Shown one piece after another: positions 16,928 to 25,315 of a DNA stretch of 64,000 nt. The position numbers and the translations under genes are program-made. Source of the stretch: Lentzea sp. NEAU-D7. Its GTDB lineage: Bacteria; Actinomycetota; Actinomycetes; Mycobacteriales; Pseudonocardiaceae. The notes under the pieces are model-generated. The model was given only the letters and a program-made list of their open reading frames with translations, made no database searches and was not told the origin of the DNA. The stretch lies in contig NZ_JAPJDL010000036.1 of assembly GCF_026242055.1 (NCBI RefSeq), positions 1 to 64,000 of the forward strand. Direction: 5' to 3'. How positions within the stretch are numbered: position 1 is the stretch's first letter; every line of letters starts with the position of its first letter.

Positions 16928-17848
16928 TCACTCCGTCCGGATCCGTTTGGTCACCAGGTAGCCGAGACCGGCGACGACGACGGTGGTGATGGCCAGCACG
17001 ACCGCGATCGACGAGCTGTAGCCGAAGTCGTACTTCGTGAAGCCCTGCTCGTAGAGGTACAGCGCGGCGGTCTGGAACTGCCGGTCGGAGCCGCCCGTCG
17101 CGGCCGCGGCGCCGGGGTTGAACAGCAGCGGCTCGGCGAGCAGCCGCATGTTGCCGGTGGTCGCGATGATCGTCGTGAAGATGATCTGCGGCCGCAGCAG
17201 CGGAACCGTGATGCGCCAGAACTGCTGACGGCCGCTCGCGCCGTCCAGGGTGGCCGCCTCGTACAGCGTCGACGGGATCGCCTGCATCGACGCCAGGAAG
17301 ATCAGCGCGTGGTAGCCGGTCCAGCGCCACACCACCATCACGGCGATCGCGATGTGCGAGCTGGCCGTGCCCGCCTGCCAGTCGATCTGCCCGGCGCCGA
17401 ACAGGTCGAGCACCCAGTTGACCAGGCCGAAGTCCCGGCCGAACAGCTGCGCGAAGATGATCGTCACCGCCGCCACCGAGGTGATGTTCGGCAGGATCAC
17501 GCCCATCCGGAACAGCGTGCGGGTGCGGACCTTGCGGTTGAGCAGCTGCGCGATGAACAGCGCGAACAGGATCTGCGGGACCGTGGTGAGCAGCCACAGG
17601 CTGAGCGTGTTGCCCATGGCGTTCCAGAAGTACGGGTCCGCCATCAGCTTGGCGTAGTTGGCGAACCACACGAAGGTGGCCGCGTCGGACTCGAGCAGGT
17701 TGCGGTCCTGCAGCGAGACCCAGATGGTGTAGAGGAGGGGGAACAGCCCGAAGACACCGAAGATCAGGAAGTACGGCGCCACGTACCCGTACGGCGCGAA
17801 CTTCGTGTCCCAGCGGTGCCTTCTGGCCGTCTTGTCCATCAGGATCAT
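16928..17848 (-). CDS. Sugar ABC transporter permease, MalF/CebF type
   Basis: This 306-residue membrane protein has six predicted helices and the CUT1 coupling loop (LYEAATLDGASGRQQFWRITVP). It forms the translocation pore with the product of the next gene. The start may be the ATG at 17848, or one three codons later; neither has a strong ribosome site. It lies 9 bases after the solute-binding protein gene, in the order binding protein, permease, permease, glucosidase. This is the usual layout of cellobiose/cellotriose uptake loci in streptomycetes. Confidence 0.9.
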   Translation of the reverse strand: MILMDKTARRHRWDTKFAPYGYVAPYFLIFGVFGLFPLLYTIWVSLQDRNLLESDAATFVWFANYAKLMADPYFWNAMGNTLSLWLLTTVPQILFALFIAQLLNRKVRTRTLFRMGVILPNITSVAAVTIIFAQLFGRDFGLVNWVLDLFGAGQIDWQAGTASSHIAIAVMVVWRWTGYHALIFLASMQAIPSTLYEAATLDGASGRQQFWRITVPLLRPQIIFTTIIATTGNMRLLAEPLLFNPGAAAATGGSDRQFQTAALYLYEQGFTKYDFGYSSSIAVVLAITTVVVAGLGYLVTKRIRTE

Positions 17849-17857
17849 GTCAGCGCG

Positions 17858-19114
17858 TTACTTCTGGACGTCGCCGACGAACTGGCGCCACGAGTCCTCG
17901 CCGTTCTGCTTGCCCTGCTCGACGCGCTGCATCGCGTTGCCGATCGCGGTCTGGATGTCGCCTGCCTTCGGACCCTGGTACTGCGGGTTCAGCTTCTTCG
18001 CCGCGTCGGTGAACAGCTTGCCGATGGGGGCGTCGTTGAAGTACGGGTTCTTGTAGTCGACGATCGACGGGTCCTCGTACAGCTTCGGGATCGACGGCAG
18101 CAGCCCGGCGCTCTTGAACACCTTGGCCTGCTGCTCGGGCGCGGTCAGCCACGCCGCCAGCTCCACGGCCTTGTCGACGTTCTTGCCCGACTTCGGAACG
18201 GTCAGGTACGAGCCGCCCCAGTTGCCGCCACCGCCCGGCACGGACGTGACGTCCCACTTGCCCGCGGCCTCCGGACCGGCCTGGTCCTTGATCTTCGCCA
18301 TCTGCCAGGCGGGGCACGTCACGGTCGCGAACTGGCCCTGCTTGAAGCCGGTGTTCCAGACGGGCGTGGAGTAGAGCAGCTTCGAGGACAGACCGGACTG
18401 CACGCCGTCGACGACGAGGTCCCAGCCGGCCTTGATCTCCTTGTTCTCACCGACGACGATCTTGTCGGACTTGTCGTAGTAGCCGACGGACGCCTGGCCG
18501 ACGATCGCGTTGAGCACGGTCGGGCCGCCGTCGAACCACTTCACGCCCTCGGGCGCCTTCTCCTGGAACTTCTTGCCGGCGGCCATGAAGTCCTGCCAGG
18601 TCGGCCAGAGCGCGGCGACCTGCTCGCGGTCGGCCGGCAGCCCGGCGGCCTGCAGCAGGTCGCGGCGGTAGCAGATGGCCAGGCCGCCGACGTCGGTGCC
18701 GTAGCCGATCTGCTTGCCGTCCTTGCTGAGCGAGCCCTCCCACTTCCACGGGAGCCAGCGGTCCTTCAGCTGGTCGCCGCCCTTGGTGTTGAGGTCGACG
18801 AACTTGTCCGGCGTGGCCTTGAACTGGTTGATGTAGCCGGTGTCGACCGCCTCGATGTCCGCGGCGCCGCTGCTGGTGGCGAGGTGGGCGGCGAGGTTCT
18901 TGTGGTGGTCGGAGTACGACGCGGTGCGGTCGGAGATCTCGACGTCCGGGTGCGCCGCGGCGTACTCCTTGAGCAGCTCGGCATACCCGAAGTTGCCGAA
19001 CAGCCCGATGGTCAGCTTGGTCTTGCCACCGGACGCGGTGTCACTGCCGCAACCGCTGAGCACCACGGCTGTCGCCAGGGCGGCGCAGCCGAGTACGAGT
19101 GCTTTGGGGCGCAT
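17858..19114 (-). CDS. Sugar-binding lipoprotein of ABC importer
   Basis: A 418-residue extracellular solute-binding protein of family 1. The first 20 residues are a lipoprotein signal ending VLSGC, so the mature protein is anchored by lipidated Cys. Aromatic-rich segments such as WLPWKWEG fit sugar binding. I set the start at ATG 19114, behind GGAGGCCAGGAAA; the upstream extension has no homology character. It should capture beta-glucosides, judging from the GH1 gene in the same operon. Confidence 0.9.
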   Translation of the reverse strand: MRPKALVLGCAALATAVVLSGCGSDTASGGKTKLTIGLFGNFGYAELLKEYAAAHPDVEISDRTASYSDHHKNLAAHLATSSGAADIEAVDTGYINQFKATPDKFVDLNTKGGDQLKDRWLPWKWEGSLSKDGKQIGYGTDVGGLAICYRRDLLQAAGLPADREQVAALWPTWQDFMAAGKKFQEKAPEGVKWFDGGPTVLNAIVGQASVGYYDKSDKIVVGENKEIKAGWDLVVDGVQSGLSSKLLYSTPVWNTGFKQGQFATVTCPAWQMAKIKDQAGPEAAGKWDVTSVPGGGGNWGGSYLTVPKSGKNVDKAVELAAWLTAPEQQAKVFKSAGLLPSIPKLYEDPSIVDYKNPYFNDAPIGKLFTDAAKKLNPQYQGPKAGDIQTAIGNAMQRVEQGKQNGEDSWRQFVGDVQK

Positions 19115-19200
19115 TTTCCTGGCCTCCGTCGATTTTTGAGCGCGCTGAACCAAGGAAGTGGTTCTGGCGGGAAGATTTGTGTGGCGCCTATGACAGCGGT

Positions 19201-19302
19201 GTTACGCGCCTCCAGTCAAGTAACGAAACGATAAACAGATCAACTGGTGCGAGCGTTTGACTAGGAGAAGTGCTGCTCCTAGGGTCCATGTAACCGCTTA
19301 CG
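19201..19302. promoter_or_regulatory. Operator region between ABC operon and lacI
   Basis: TGTAACCGCTTACG (19289-19302) matches the general LacI-family operator form, a near-palindrome around a central CG, and lies 17 bases before the regulator start. Upstream there is a perfect 7-base inverted repeat, CTAGGAG at 19261-19267 and CTCCTAG at 19276-19282. A looser one has GTTAC at 19201 and GTAAC at 19220. The regulator probably controls itself here and the ABC operon from the same region. I do not see the streptomycete CebR box. Confidence 0.55.
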
Positions 19303-19319
19303 GTGGAACGGGAGGTCCC

Positions 19320-20354
19320 ATGGCGACCGGGCGAGAGATCGCCCAGCTCTGCGGCGTGTCCGTGGCGACGGTGTCGCGCGTCTTCAACCAACCGGAAACG
19401 GTGAACGAGGACACGCGTGAACGCGTGCTGCGAGTCGCGAAAGAGCTGGACTACCGGCCCAACGAGTCCGCGCGGGCGTTGTCGACGAAGCAGTCGACGA
19501 TGATCGGACTGGTCTGGGACACCGACCACCGCAGGCCCGGCTGGCGGCACCCGTACCTTCAGGACCTGCTGATAGGCCTGAAGTCCGCCCTGAGCGCCCA
19601 CGGCTACCACCTGCTGATGCTCGCGACGAGCGGCGACGCCCGCGAGGTCGGTGCATCGCTCGCGGACCCCGTCGGCTACGTGAACATGACCCGCCGCCAC
19701 CACCTCGGCGGCCTCGTCCTCATCGACAGCGGCTCCGACGCCGAGGCGTTCGGAGCCTTCGCCCAGTCCGGTTTCCCGTGCGTCGCGCTCGACGTGGCAG
19801 TCGAGGGACCCCGGGCCACCTACGTCACGTCCGACAACTTCGGCGGCGCCCAGGAGGCCGTCACCCACCTGCTCGGACTCGGCCACACGCGGATCGCCAC
19901 GATCACCGGTCCGCCCGGCAACCAGCCGTCCGAGGTCCGCCTGTCCGGCTACCGCGACGCCCTGCGGAACGCGGGCGTCGAGCCCCGCGCCGACTACGTC
20001 GTCGCCGGCGACTTCTACCGCACCAGCGGAACCGCTGCCATGCAACGACTCCTGGCGCTGGACGAGCCCCCCACCGCGGTGTTCGCGGCCAGCGACGAGA
20101 TGGCGGTCGGTGCACTGCTCGCCGCCCGCGCGGCCGGGCTGCGGGTGCCGAAGGACCTGGCGCTGGTCGGGTTCGACGACATCGAGATCGCCTCGGTGGT
20201 CGACCCGGCGCTGACGACGGTGGCGCAGGACAAACCGGGGTTCGGGGTGGCGGCCGCGAAGGCGATCATGGCGATGATCACCGGGGGTGGGCGGGAGGAG
20301 CCCGTGGTGCTCCCGGCCCAGCTGGTGGTCAGGGATTCCTGCGGGGCGCGCTGA
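19320..20354 (+). CDS. LacI-family transcriptional regulator
   Basis: A 344-residue regulator. Residues 1-50 are the LacI helix-turn-helix and hinge (GREIAQLCGVSVATVSRVFN, then YRPNESARAL). The rest is a periplasmic-binding-protein-like sugar sensor, ending with the conserved ALVGFDDIEIASVVDPALTT. The ATG at 19320 follows GGGAGG. It is divergent from the beta-glucoside uptake operon and probably represses it until the sugar is present. Its last 25 bases or so are the first unit of the tandem repeat that follows; the protein end itself looks normal. Confidence 0.92.
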   Translation: MATGREIAQLCGVSVATVSRVFNQPETVNEDTRERVLRVAKELDYRPNESARALSTKQSTMIGLVWDTDHRRPGWRHPYLQDLLIGLKSALSAHGYHLLMLATSGDAREVGASLADPVGYVNMTRRHHLGGLVLIDSGSDAEAFGAFAQSGFPCVALDVAVEGPRATYVTSDNFGGAQEAVTHLLGLGHTRIATITGPPGNQPSEVRLSGYRDALRNAGVEPRADYVVAGDFYRTSGTAAMQRLLALDEPPTAVFAASDEMAVGALLAARAAGLRVPKDLALVGFDDIEIASVVDPALTTVAQDKPGFGVAAAKAIMAMITGGGREEPVVLPAQLVVRDSCGAR

Positions 20355-21215
20355 GCGTGCGCCCGGAGGTCTTGTCGGAACCGCTGGTGGCGAGGGCGTG
20401 TGCGGGTGTCACCGAACTGTCGTCGGCCACCCGCGATGCGGTGGTGGTGGGGAAGCGTCCGGTGGTGGTGAGCCGGTCGTACTTGTGGATGTCGTCGCCG
20501 CTACCGGTGTTCCTGCTGCGGGTGGTGGTCAGGTTTCTGCGGGACGTGTTGAACACCCGTCCGGAGAGGTTGTCCTGACCTTCGGGGCTTGCCGGTGGTC
20601 GGGAGTGTCTGCAGATGTGACCGACCTGCCGTCGACCACTCGTGATGTGGTGGCAGGGAAGTGCGTGGTGATGGTGAGCGGTTGGTGCTCGTGGATGTCG
20701 TCGGTGCTGTCGGTGTCCCTGCCGCGGGTGGCGGTCCAAGTTCCTGCGGGACGTGTTGAGCGTCTGCCTGGAGTCTCTGTCGGGACCTCCGGTGGCGAGA
20801 GGCGTCTGCGGTACGGCCGACCTGCCGTCGGCCACTCGTGATGTGGTGGCAGGGAAGTGCGTGGTGATGGTGAGCGGTTGGTGCTCGTGGATGTCGTCGG
20901 TGCTGTCGGTGTCCCTGCTGCGGATGGCGGTCCAAGTTCCTGCGGGACGTGTTGAGCGTCTGCCTGGAGTCTCTGTCGGGACCTCCGGTGGCGAGAGGCG
21001 TCTGCGGTACGGCCGACCTGTCGTCGGCCACCAGCGATGTGGTGACGGCAGCGAAGTGCCCGGTGATGGTGAGCGGTTGGTGCGCGGAGATCTCGTCAGC
21101 ACTAGCGGCCTCCCTGCTGAGGGCGGTGGTCAGTCGACCACCACCGGCGTGGTGGCGGCAGGGGAGTGCCCGCGACGGTGAGCAGGCGGTGCTCGCGGAC
21201 GCCGCCAACCCCACC
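20330..21215. repeat. Tandem repeat of about 196 bp derived from the lacI 3' end
   Basis: The anchor TGCGGG(G/A)CG recurs at 20340, 20538, 20745 and 20941, giving periods of 198, 207 and 196. A second anchor CCGA(A/C)CTG lies at 20412, 20621, 20817 and 21013. The units beginning near 20621 and 20817 are nearly identical; the outer ones are diverged and a partial unit ends near 21215. The first anchor is the last codons and stop of the lacI gene. Since 196 is not a multiple of three, any reading frame changes at each unit, and several frames on both strands stay open. I take it as non-coding. It fills the whole gap between two convergent genes. Confidence 0.85.
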
Positions 21216-21222
21216 GGAGGCG

Positions 21223-21738
21223 CTACTGCGGGCGCGGGTCCTCTGTGGACGTCGCCGCCGCGATGAGCGCGATCAGCTGGTGCCGGAAGTGCTCGTAGTC
21301 GTCGACGGCGCCGAGCAGCGTGTCGGACTCGCGTTCCTCGCGGCGGGCGGCGGCCAGGGCGCGGCGGCCCGCCGGGGTGATCTTCACCGACGTCCGGCGG
21401 CGGTCCTTGGTGTCCTGGCTGCGCACGACGTGGCCGCCTCGGTCGAGGTGCTCGATCGTGCGGCTCATGGTCTGGTCGGTGACTCGGCAGAGCAGGGCCA
21501 GTTCGCGTTGCGAGCGCGGGCCGTCGGCGAGGTGGTGCAGGGTGATCATGCCGGCGTGGGTGAGGCCGCGGGTCGCCAGGAAGTCCTCGAAGCGCTTCTC
21601 GACGACGCGCGCCGCCACGGACAGGAGCCTGCCGGTGGGCCAGGAGGCGACGTCCGCGCCCACCTGGTCCGGGCGGTCGGCCACCGCCAGCTCGTCTCCC
21701 TCGGCCACGGCTCCATCATCCCAGACCCGCGCGATCAC
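21223..21738 (-). CDS. MarR-family transcriptional regulator
   Basis: This winged-helix protein is about 171 residues long. The DNA-binding part includes QRELALLCRVTDQTMSRTIEHLDRGGHV and the wing DRRRTSVKITPAGRRAL, typical of MarR. Dimerisation helices flank it. I chose GTG 21738 because it forms a GTGA overlap with the stop of the upstream molybdenum hydroxylase gene; GTG 21708 and 21684 are alternatives. It is the third gene of that operon. The paired palindromes at 24248-24305 are its best candidate operators, so it probably controls its own operon and the divergent membrane protein. Confidence 0.85.
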   Translation of the reverse strand: MIARVWDDGAVAEGDELAVADRPDQVGADVASWPTGRLLSVAARVVEKRFEDFLATRGLTHAGMITLHHLADGPRSQRELALLCRVTDQTMSRTIEHLDRGGHVVRSQDTKDRRRTSVKITPAGRRALAAARREERESDTLLGAVDDYEHFRHQLIALIAAATSTEDPRPQ

Positions 21739-23762
21739 CCCACGGCGGTCCCGAACGGCATGCTGGTCACGGGCGTGTCGCCCGCGATCGCCGACGCGAT
21801 GGCGGCGGCCGCGGGCGGGTAGGCGAGCTCGCCCAGGCCGCCGAGCGGGGCGTTCGACGGCACGATGGTGACGTCGATGTCCGGTGTCTGGCCGATCCGC
21901 GCCCACCGGTAGTCGCCGAACGACGACTCCGCCACCCCGCCCTCCCGGACGGTGATCTGCGCACCGAGCACTGTGGACAGCGCGTCGATCACGCAGCCCT
22001 CCACCTGGGCGCGGACGCCGGACGGGTGCAGCGCCACGCCGACGTCGACGGCCGCGTGCACGCGCAGCACCCGGCGTGACTCCGGCTCGGCGACGGCGAT
22101 CACCGCGATCGCGGAGCCGTAGTCCTCCAGGCACGCCACGCCGCGCGAGGTGCCGGGGGCGGGCGGCCTGGTCCAGCGGGCCTGCTCGGCGACGGTGTCG
22201 AGCACCTTGTGCAGGCGAGAGCCGGCGGGCAGCAGCGAACGGCGCAGCGCGACCTGGTCGAGGCCGGACCTCCTGCCGATCTCGCTGAGGAAGTTCTCCT
22301 CGGCGTAGACGAACTGGCCCGCGTAGACGGACCGCCAGAACCCGGTGCGCAGCGGTGCGGGCCGCACGATGACGGAGACGTCGCCGGGCACGGTGTAGGG
22401 GAAGTGGTCGCCGCTGGCCTTGATCAGGGCGGGGTTGGCGAAGAACGGCAGGACGGTCAACGGCCAGGTGACGACCTCGTGGGCCCTGCGGATGGGCACA
22501 CCATCGGAACCGATCTCCGCGGACAGCCTGTGCACGGACATCGGCCGGTAGGAGTCGTTGCGCATGTCGTCGGCCCTGGTCCACAGCACCTGGACCGGCG
22601 CGCCCGCCCGCCGTGAGCAGGCCACCGCCTCCAGCACCGGGTCGGGTTCGATGCGCCGGCCGAACGCTCCGCCCGACGCCGTCGTCTCCACCCGCACGGA
22701 CGTGGCGGGCACGCCGAGCTGGCGGGCCAGCTGGGTGCGCAGACCACCGGGATCCTGCGTGGGAGCCCAGATGGTCAGGCCATCCGGACGGACGTGGGCG
22801 GTGGCGTTCATCGGCTCCATCGGCGCGTGCGCGAGCAACGGCATGGAGTAGATCTGCTGAACGCCGTCGATCGGGCTCTGCGCGGGCAACGCGCTGCGCA
22901 GGTCCGCGAGCCACGCGCGGCTGTCGGCGGTGGGCGTGCCGCCGCGCCAGGTGATCCGCAGCGCGTCGCGGCCCCGCAACGCCTGGTGGGTCGACCGGGC
23001 GATGACCGCGACGCCGCCCTGTCCTTCGGCCGGCGCCGTGAGCGTCAGGACGTCGAGCACGCCCGGCAGGGCGCGGGTCGCGGTGTCGTCGACCGTGTCG
23101 GGGACCGCGCCGATCCACGGCGGGCGGGCGACCACGGCGACCAGGCCTCCGGGTGGCCGGGCGTCGATGCCGTACCCGGTGCGGCCGGTCACGACGTCGC
23201 GGGCGTCCACGCGTCCGCCTCGGGTCTTGCCCAGCAGCCGCCACTTCTCCGGTGGCGTGAGCTCGACGGGCACGGTGGCGGGATCGAGCGCGGCCGCGGC
23301 CCGGACCAGCGCCCGGTAGGGGAGCTTCCCGCGACGCGGATGGCACACCGCGCCGTCCTTCGCGACGCACTCGGCGACCGGTACGCGCCAGCGCCGCGCG
23401 GCCGCGGTGACGAGCAGGCAGCGCGCGGTCGCGGCGGCCGTGCGGATCGGTGTGGCGAGCTGCCGCACCGAGGTCGAGTTCGCGACGGCCTGCGAGCCGA
23501 AGCGTTCGGTGTCACCGTGCGCCTGCTCCAGCGCGACGTCGCCGGCCTCGACCGCCAGTTCCTCGGCGACCATCAGCGCGACCACGGTCCGCACGCCCTG
23601 GCCGGTGTCCGGACGGGGCACGGTGGCGGTGATCCGGCCCGCGTCGTCCAGCCGCACGAAGACGTTCGGCACGAGCCCTTCCGCGGCGAGCGCCGGGACC
23701 GGCACCGCGACGACCAGCGCGCCGATTCCCGCGCCGCGCAACAAAGTCCGCCTGCTGATCAT
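21735..23762 (-). CDS. Molybdopterin-binding subunit, xanthine dehydrogenase family (IorB-like)
   Basis: A 675-residue large subunit of a two-component molybdenum hydroxylase, resembling isoquinoline 1-oxidoreductase beta. It begins with the twin-arginine motif SRRTLLRG and a hydrophobic stretch, so it is probably exported folded by Tat, or anchored. Molybdopterin-contact segments include TASGGAFGRR and GLGELAYPPAAAAIASA. The latter carries the catalytic Glu of the family (GGLGE). It should oxidise an aldehyde or N-heterocycle and pass electrons to the 2Fe-2S subunit. ATG 23762 overlaps the stop of the small subunit by 4 bases. Confidence 0.88.
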   Translation of the reverse strand: MISRRTLLRGAGIGALVVAVPVPALAAEGLVPNVFVRLDDAGRITATVPRPDTGQGVRTVVALMVAEELAVEAGDVALEQAHGDTERFGSQAVANSTSVRQLATPIRTAAATARCLLVTAAARRWRVPVAECVAKDGAVCHPRRGKLPYRALVRAAAALDPATVPVELTPPEKWRLLGKTRGGRVDARDVVTGRTGYGIDARPPGGLVAVVARPPWIGAVPDTVDDTATRALPGVLDVLTLTAPAEGQGGVAVIARSTHQALRGRDALRITWRGGTPTADSRAWLADLRSALPAQSPIDGVQQIYSMPLLAHAPMEPMNATAHVRPDGLTIWAPTQDPGGLRTQLARQLGVPATSVRVETTASGGAFGRRIEPDPVLEAVACSRRAGAPVQVLWTRADDMRNDSYRPMSVHRLSAEIGSDGVPIRRAHEVVTWPLTVLPFFANPALIKASGDHFPYTVPGDVSVIVRPAPLRTGFWRSVYAGQFVYAEENFLSEIGRRSGLDQVALRRSLLPAGSRLHKVLDTVAEQARWTRPPAPGTSRGVACLEDYGSAIAVIAVAEPESRRVLRVHAAVDVGVALHPSGVRAQVEGCVIDALSTVLGAQITVREGGVAESSFGDYRWARIGQTPDIDVTIVPSNAPLGGLGELAYPPAAAAIASAIAGDTPVTSMPFGTAVG

Positions 23763-24229
23763 CGTTCCTCCCGCATGATCCGGCTCGCGCGGCGCACGGC
23801 GTCGCGGATGCGGGGATAGCTGCCGCAGCGGCACACGTTGTCGCGCAGGGCCTCCTCGATCGCCGCGTCGTCGGGGTCGGGATCACGGGCGAGCAGCGCC
23901 GCCGCGGCCATGACCTGGCCCGGCTGGCAGTAGCCGCACTGCGCCACGTCGAGCTCCCGCCACGCCCTCTGCACCGGGTGGTCGCCGTCGCGGGACAGCC
24001 CCTCGATCGTCGTGATCCGGGTCTGCGCGCTGTCGGCCGCCGTGCGCACGCAGGGCCGCGCCGCCGCACCGTCCACATGGGACGTGCAGGCGCCGCACAG
24101 GCCGACACCGCACCCGTACTTGACGCCCGTCAGCCCCAGCTCGTCGCGCAACACCCACAGCAGGGGAGTGTCCCCGTCGACGTCGACCTCGCGCCGTTCA
24201 CCGTTGACGCGCAACAGATATCGGGCCAC
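23759..24229 (-). CDS. 2Fe-2S subunit, xanthine dehydrogenase family (IorA-like)
   Basis: This 156-residue protein has two iron-sulfur domains. The first is ferredoxin-like, with Cys in KYGCGVGLCGACTSHVDG and a fourth Cys at ARPCVR. The second is the helical [2Fe-2S] domain, with CGYCQPGQVM and NVCRCGSYPRI. It ferries electrons from the molybdenum subunit to an acceptor. There is no Tat motif of its own, so it may be carried out as a complex. The start is GTG 24229 behind AGGAGGGG. It is the first gene of the operon. Confidence 0.92.
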   Translation of the reverse strand: MARYLLRVNGERREVDVDGDTPLLWVLRDELGLTGVKYGCGVGLCGACTSHVDGAAARPCVRTAADSAQTRITTIEGLSRDGDHPVQRAWRELDVAQCGYCQPGQVMAAAALLARDPDPDDAAIEEALRDNVCRCGSYPRIRDAVRRASRIMREER

Positions 24230-24247
24230 CGCGATCCCCTCCTGATT

Positions 24248-24305
24248 TGCTCAGCGCGCTGAACGTATCACGCCGGGCAATGCATAATGCTCAGCATGCT
24301 GAACG
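24248..24305. promoter_or_regulatory. Twin palindromic operators, probably for MarR
   Basis: Two 18-base sites, TGCTCAGCGCGCTGAACG (24248-24265) and TGCTCAGCATGCTGAACG (24288-24305), differ only in the central two bases. Each is an imperfect palindrome with half-site TCAGC. They are 40 bp apart, close to four helical turns. They lie between the divergent molybdenum hydroxylase operon and the membrane protein gene, and the second covers the latter's start. This is the layout of a MarR dimer pair blocking both promoters. Confidence 0.75.
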
Positions 24306-25285
24306 AATTGCGGCGGCCCGGCCGCGGTGTCCTCGTGTGGGGAGTGGTGGCAAGTGCCCTGCTCACCGGCCTGGTGTGGCTGCTGGGCCAGCGGCTGCAC
24401 GGTGTCGCGCTGCTGCCCGACCAGGGAGCGTCCTGGTACTACTGGAAGCTGCCGGATCCGACCTTCTGGACCAGGGCGTCCGCCTGGGTGGGCTACGCGG
24501 CGCACCAACTCGTCTCGTGGGGCCTGATCTACTACGCGCAGACCCGGATCCGGCGCTACACCACGGGCCTGCACCGCGTGAACGTCGTCGCCCTCGCCGC
24601 GAACGCCGCGTTCATCGGCCTGCACGCCCTGCAGACCCAGCTGTTCTACGACGGTCTCGCCCAGGACGTCTCGATCTTCAGCTCGCAGGGCTCGGTCGTC
24701 CTGCTGCTGGTGGTCGTCCTGCTGATGGAGAACCGCCGCCGGGGCCTGGTGCTGACCTGGTCCGCGCCGATCTCCGCCCAGGTCGTCGCGTTCGCGCGCC
24801 GCTACCACGGGTACCTGTTCAGCTGGGCCGCGATCTACACGTTCTGGTACCACCCGATGGAGTCGAGCAGCGGGCACCTCATCGGGTTCTTCTACATGTT
24901 CCTGCTGCTGGTGCAGAGCAGTCTGATGTTCACGACATCCCACACCAACCGCTGGTGGACGCTGACCCTCGAACTGCTCGTGGCCGTGCACGGCACGCTG
25001 GTCGCCGTGATGAACTCCGGCCCCAACGGCATGTGGCCGATGTTCTTCTTCGGCTTCGTGGCGATCTTCGTGCTCACCCAGATGCACGGCGTCGGGCTCA
25101 GCACGACGGCACGGTGGTGGATCGGCGGCACGTTCGTGGTCGGCGCGCTCGCGGTCTACTACTGGCGCGGCCTCGGCAGGATCGACGAGGTCGTGCGCAT
25201 CCCGTTGATCGAGTACCTGCTGGTGGCCGTGCTCGCCCTGCTGATCTGGGCGGGCATCAGACTCGCCCGCCTCGGCCGGTCATGA
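24287..25285 (+). CDS. Multi-pass membrane protein of unknown function
   Basis: A 332-residue protein with about eight predicted membrane helices and many Trp and Tyr residues near the helix ends. I do not recognise the family. No ribosome site precedes either ATG (24287 or 24299), and the second operator overlaps both. The transcript may be leaderless, or the real start may lie further in. It is divergent from the IorA/IorB-like operon and shares its operators, so it may serve the same substrate, for instance in electron transfer or transport. That is inference. Confidence 0.65.
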   Translation: MLSMLNELRRPGRGVLVWGVVASALLTGLVWLLGQRLHGVALLPDQGASWYYWKLPDPTFWTRASAWVGYAAHQLVSWGLIYYAQTRIRRYTTGLHRVNVVALAANAAFIGLHALQTQLFYDGLAQDVSIFSSQGSVVLLLVVVLLMENRRRGLVLTWSAPISAQVVAFARRYHGYLFSWAAIYTFWYHPMESSSGHLIGFFYMFLLLVQSSLMFTTSHTNRWWTLTLELLVAVHGTLVAVMNSGPNGMWPMFFFGFVAIFVLTQMHGVGLSTTARWWIGGTFVVGALAVYYWRGLGRIDEVVRIPLIEYLLVAVLALLIWAGIRLARLGRS

Positions 25286-25315
25286 ACGACGGAGCCACCC
25301 CAGGAGTCCCGCGGA

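Noticed and set aside
19139..19151. A third copy of the MarR operator (AGCGCGCTGAAC) before the sugar-binding protein gene
   Set aside because: Only the G/C-rich centre and one arm match; the other arm is lost, and the core is common in high-G+C DNA.
20329..21214. Open frames with repeated Thr/His/Arg or Ser/Val segments on both strands of the repeat block
   Set aside because: The 196-base unit is not a multiple of three, several frames are open at once, and no ribosome site or family similarity is seen.
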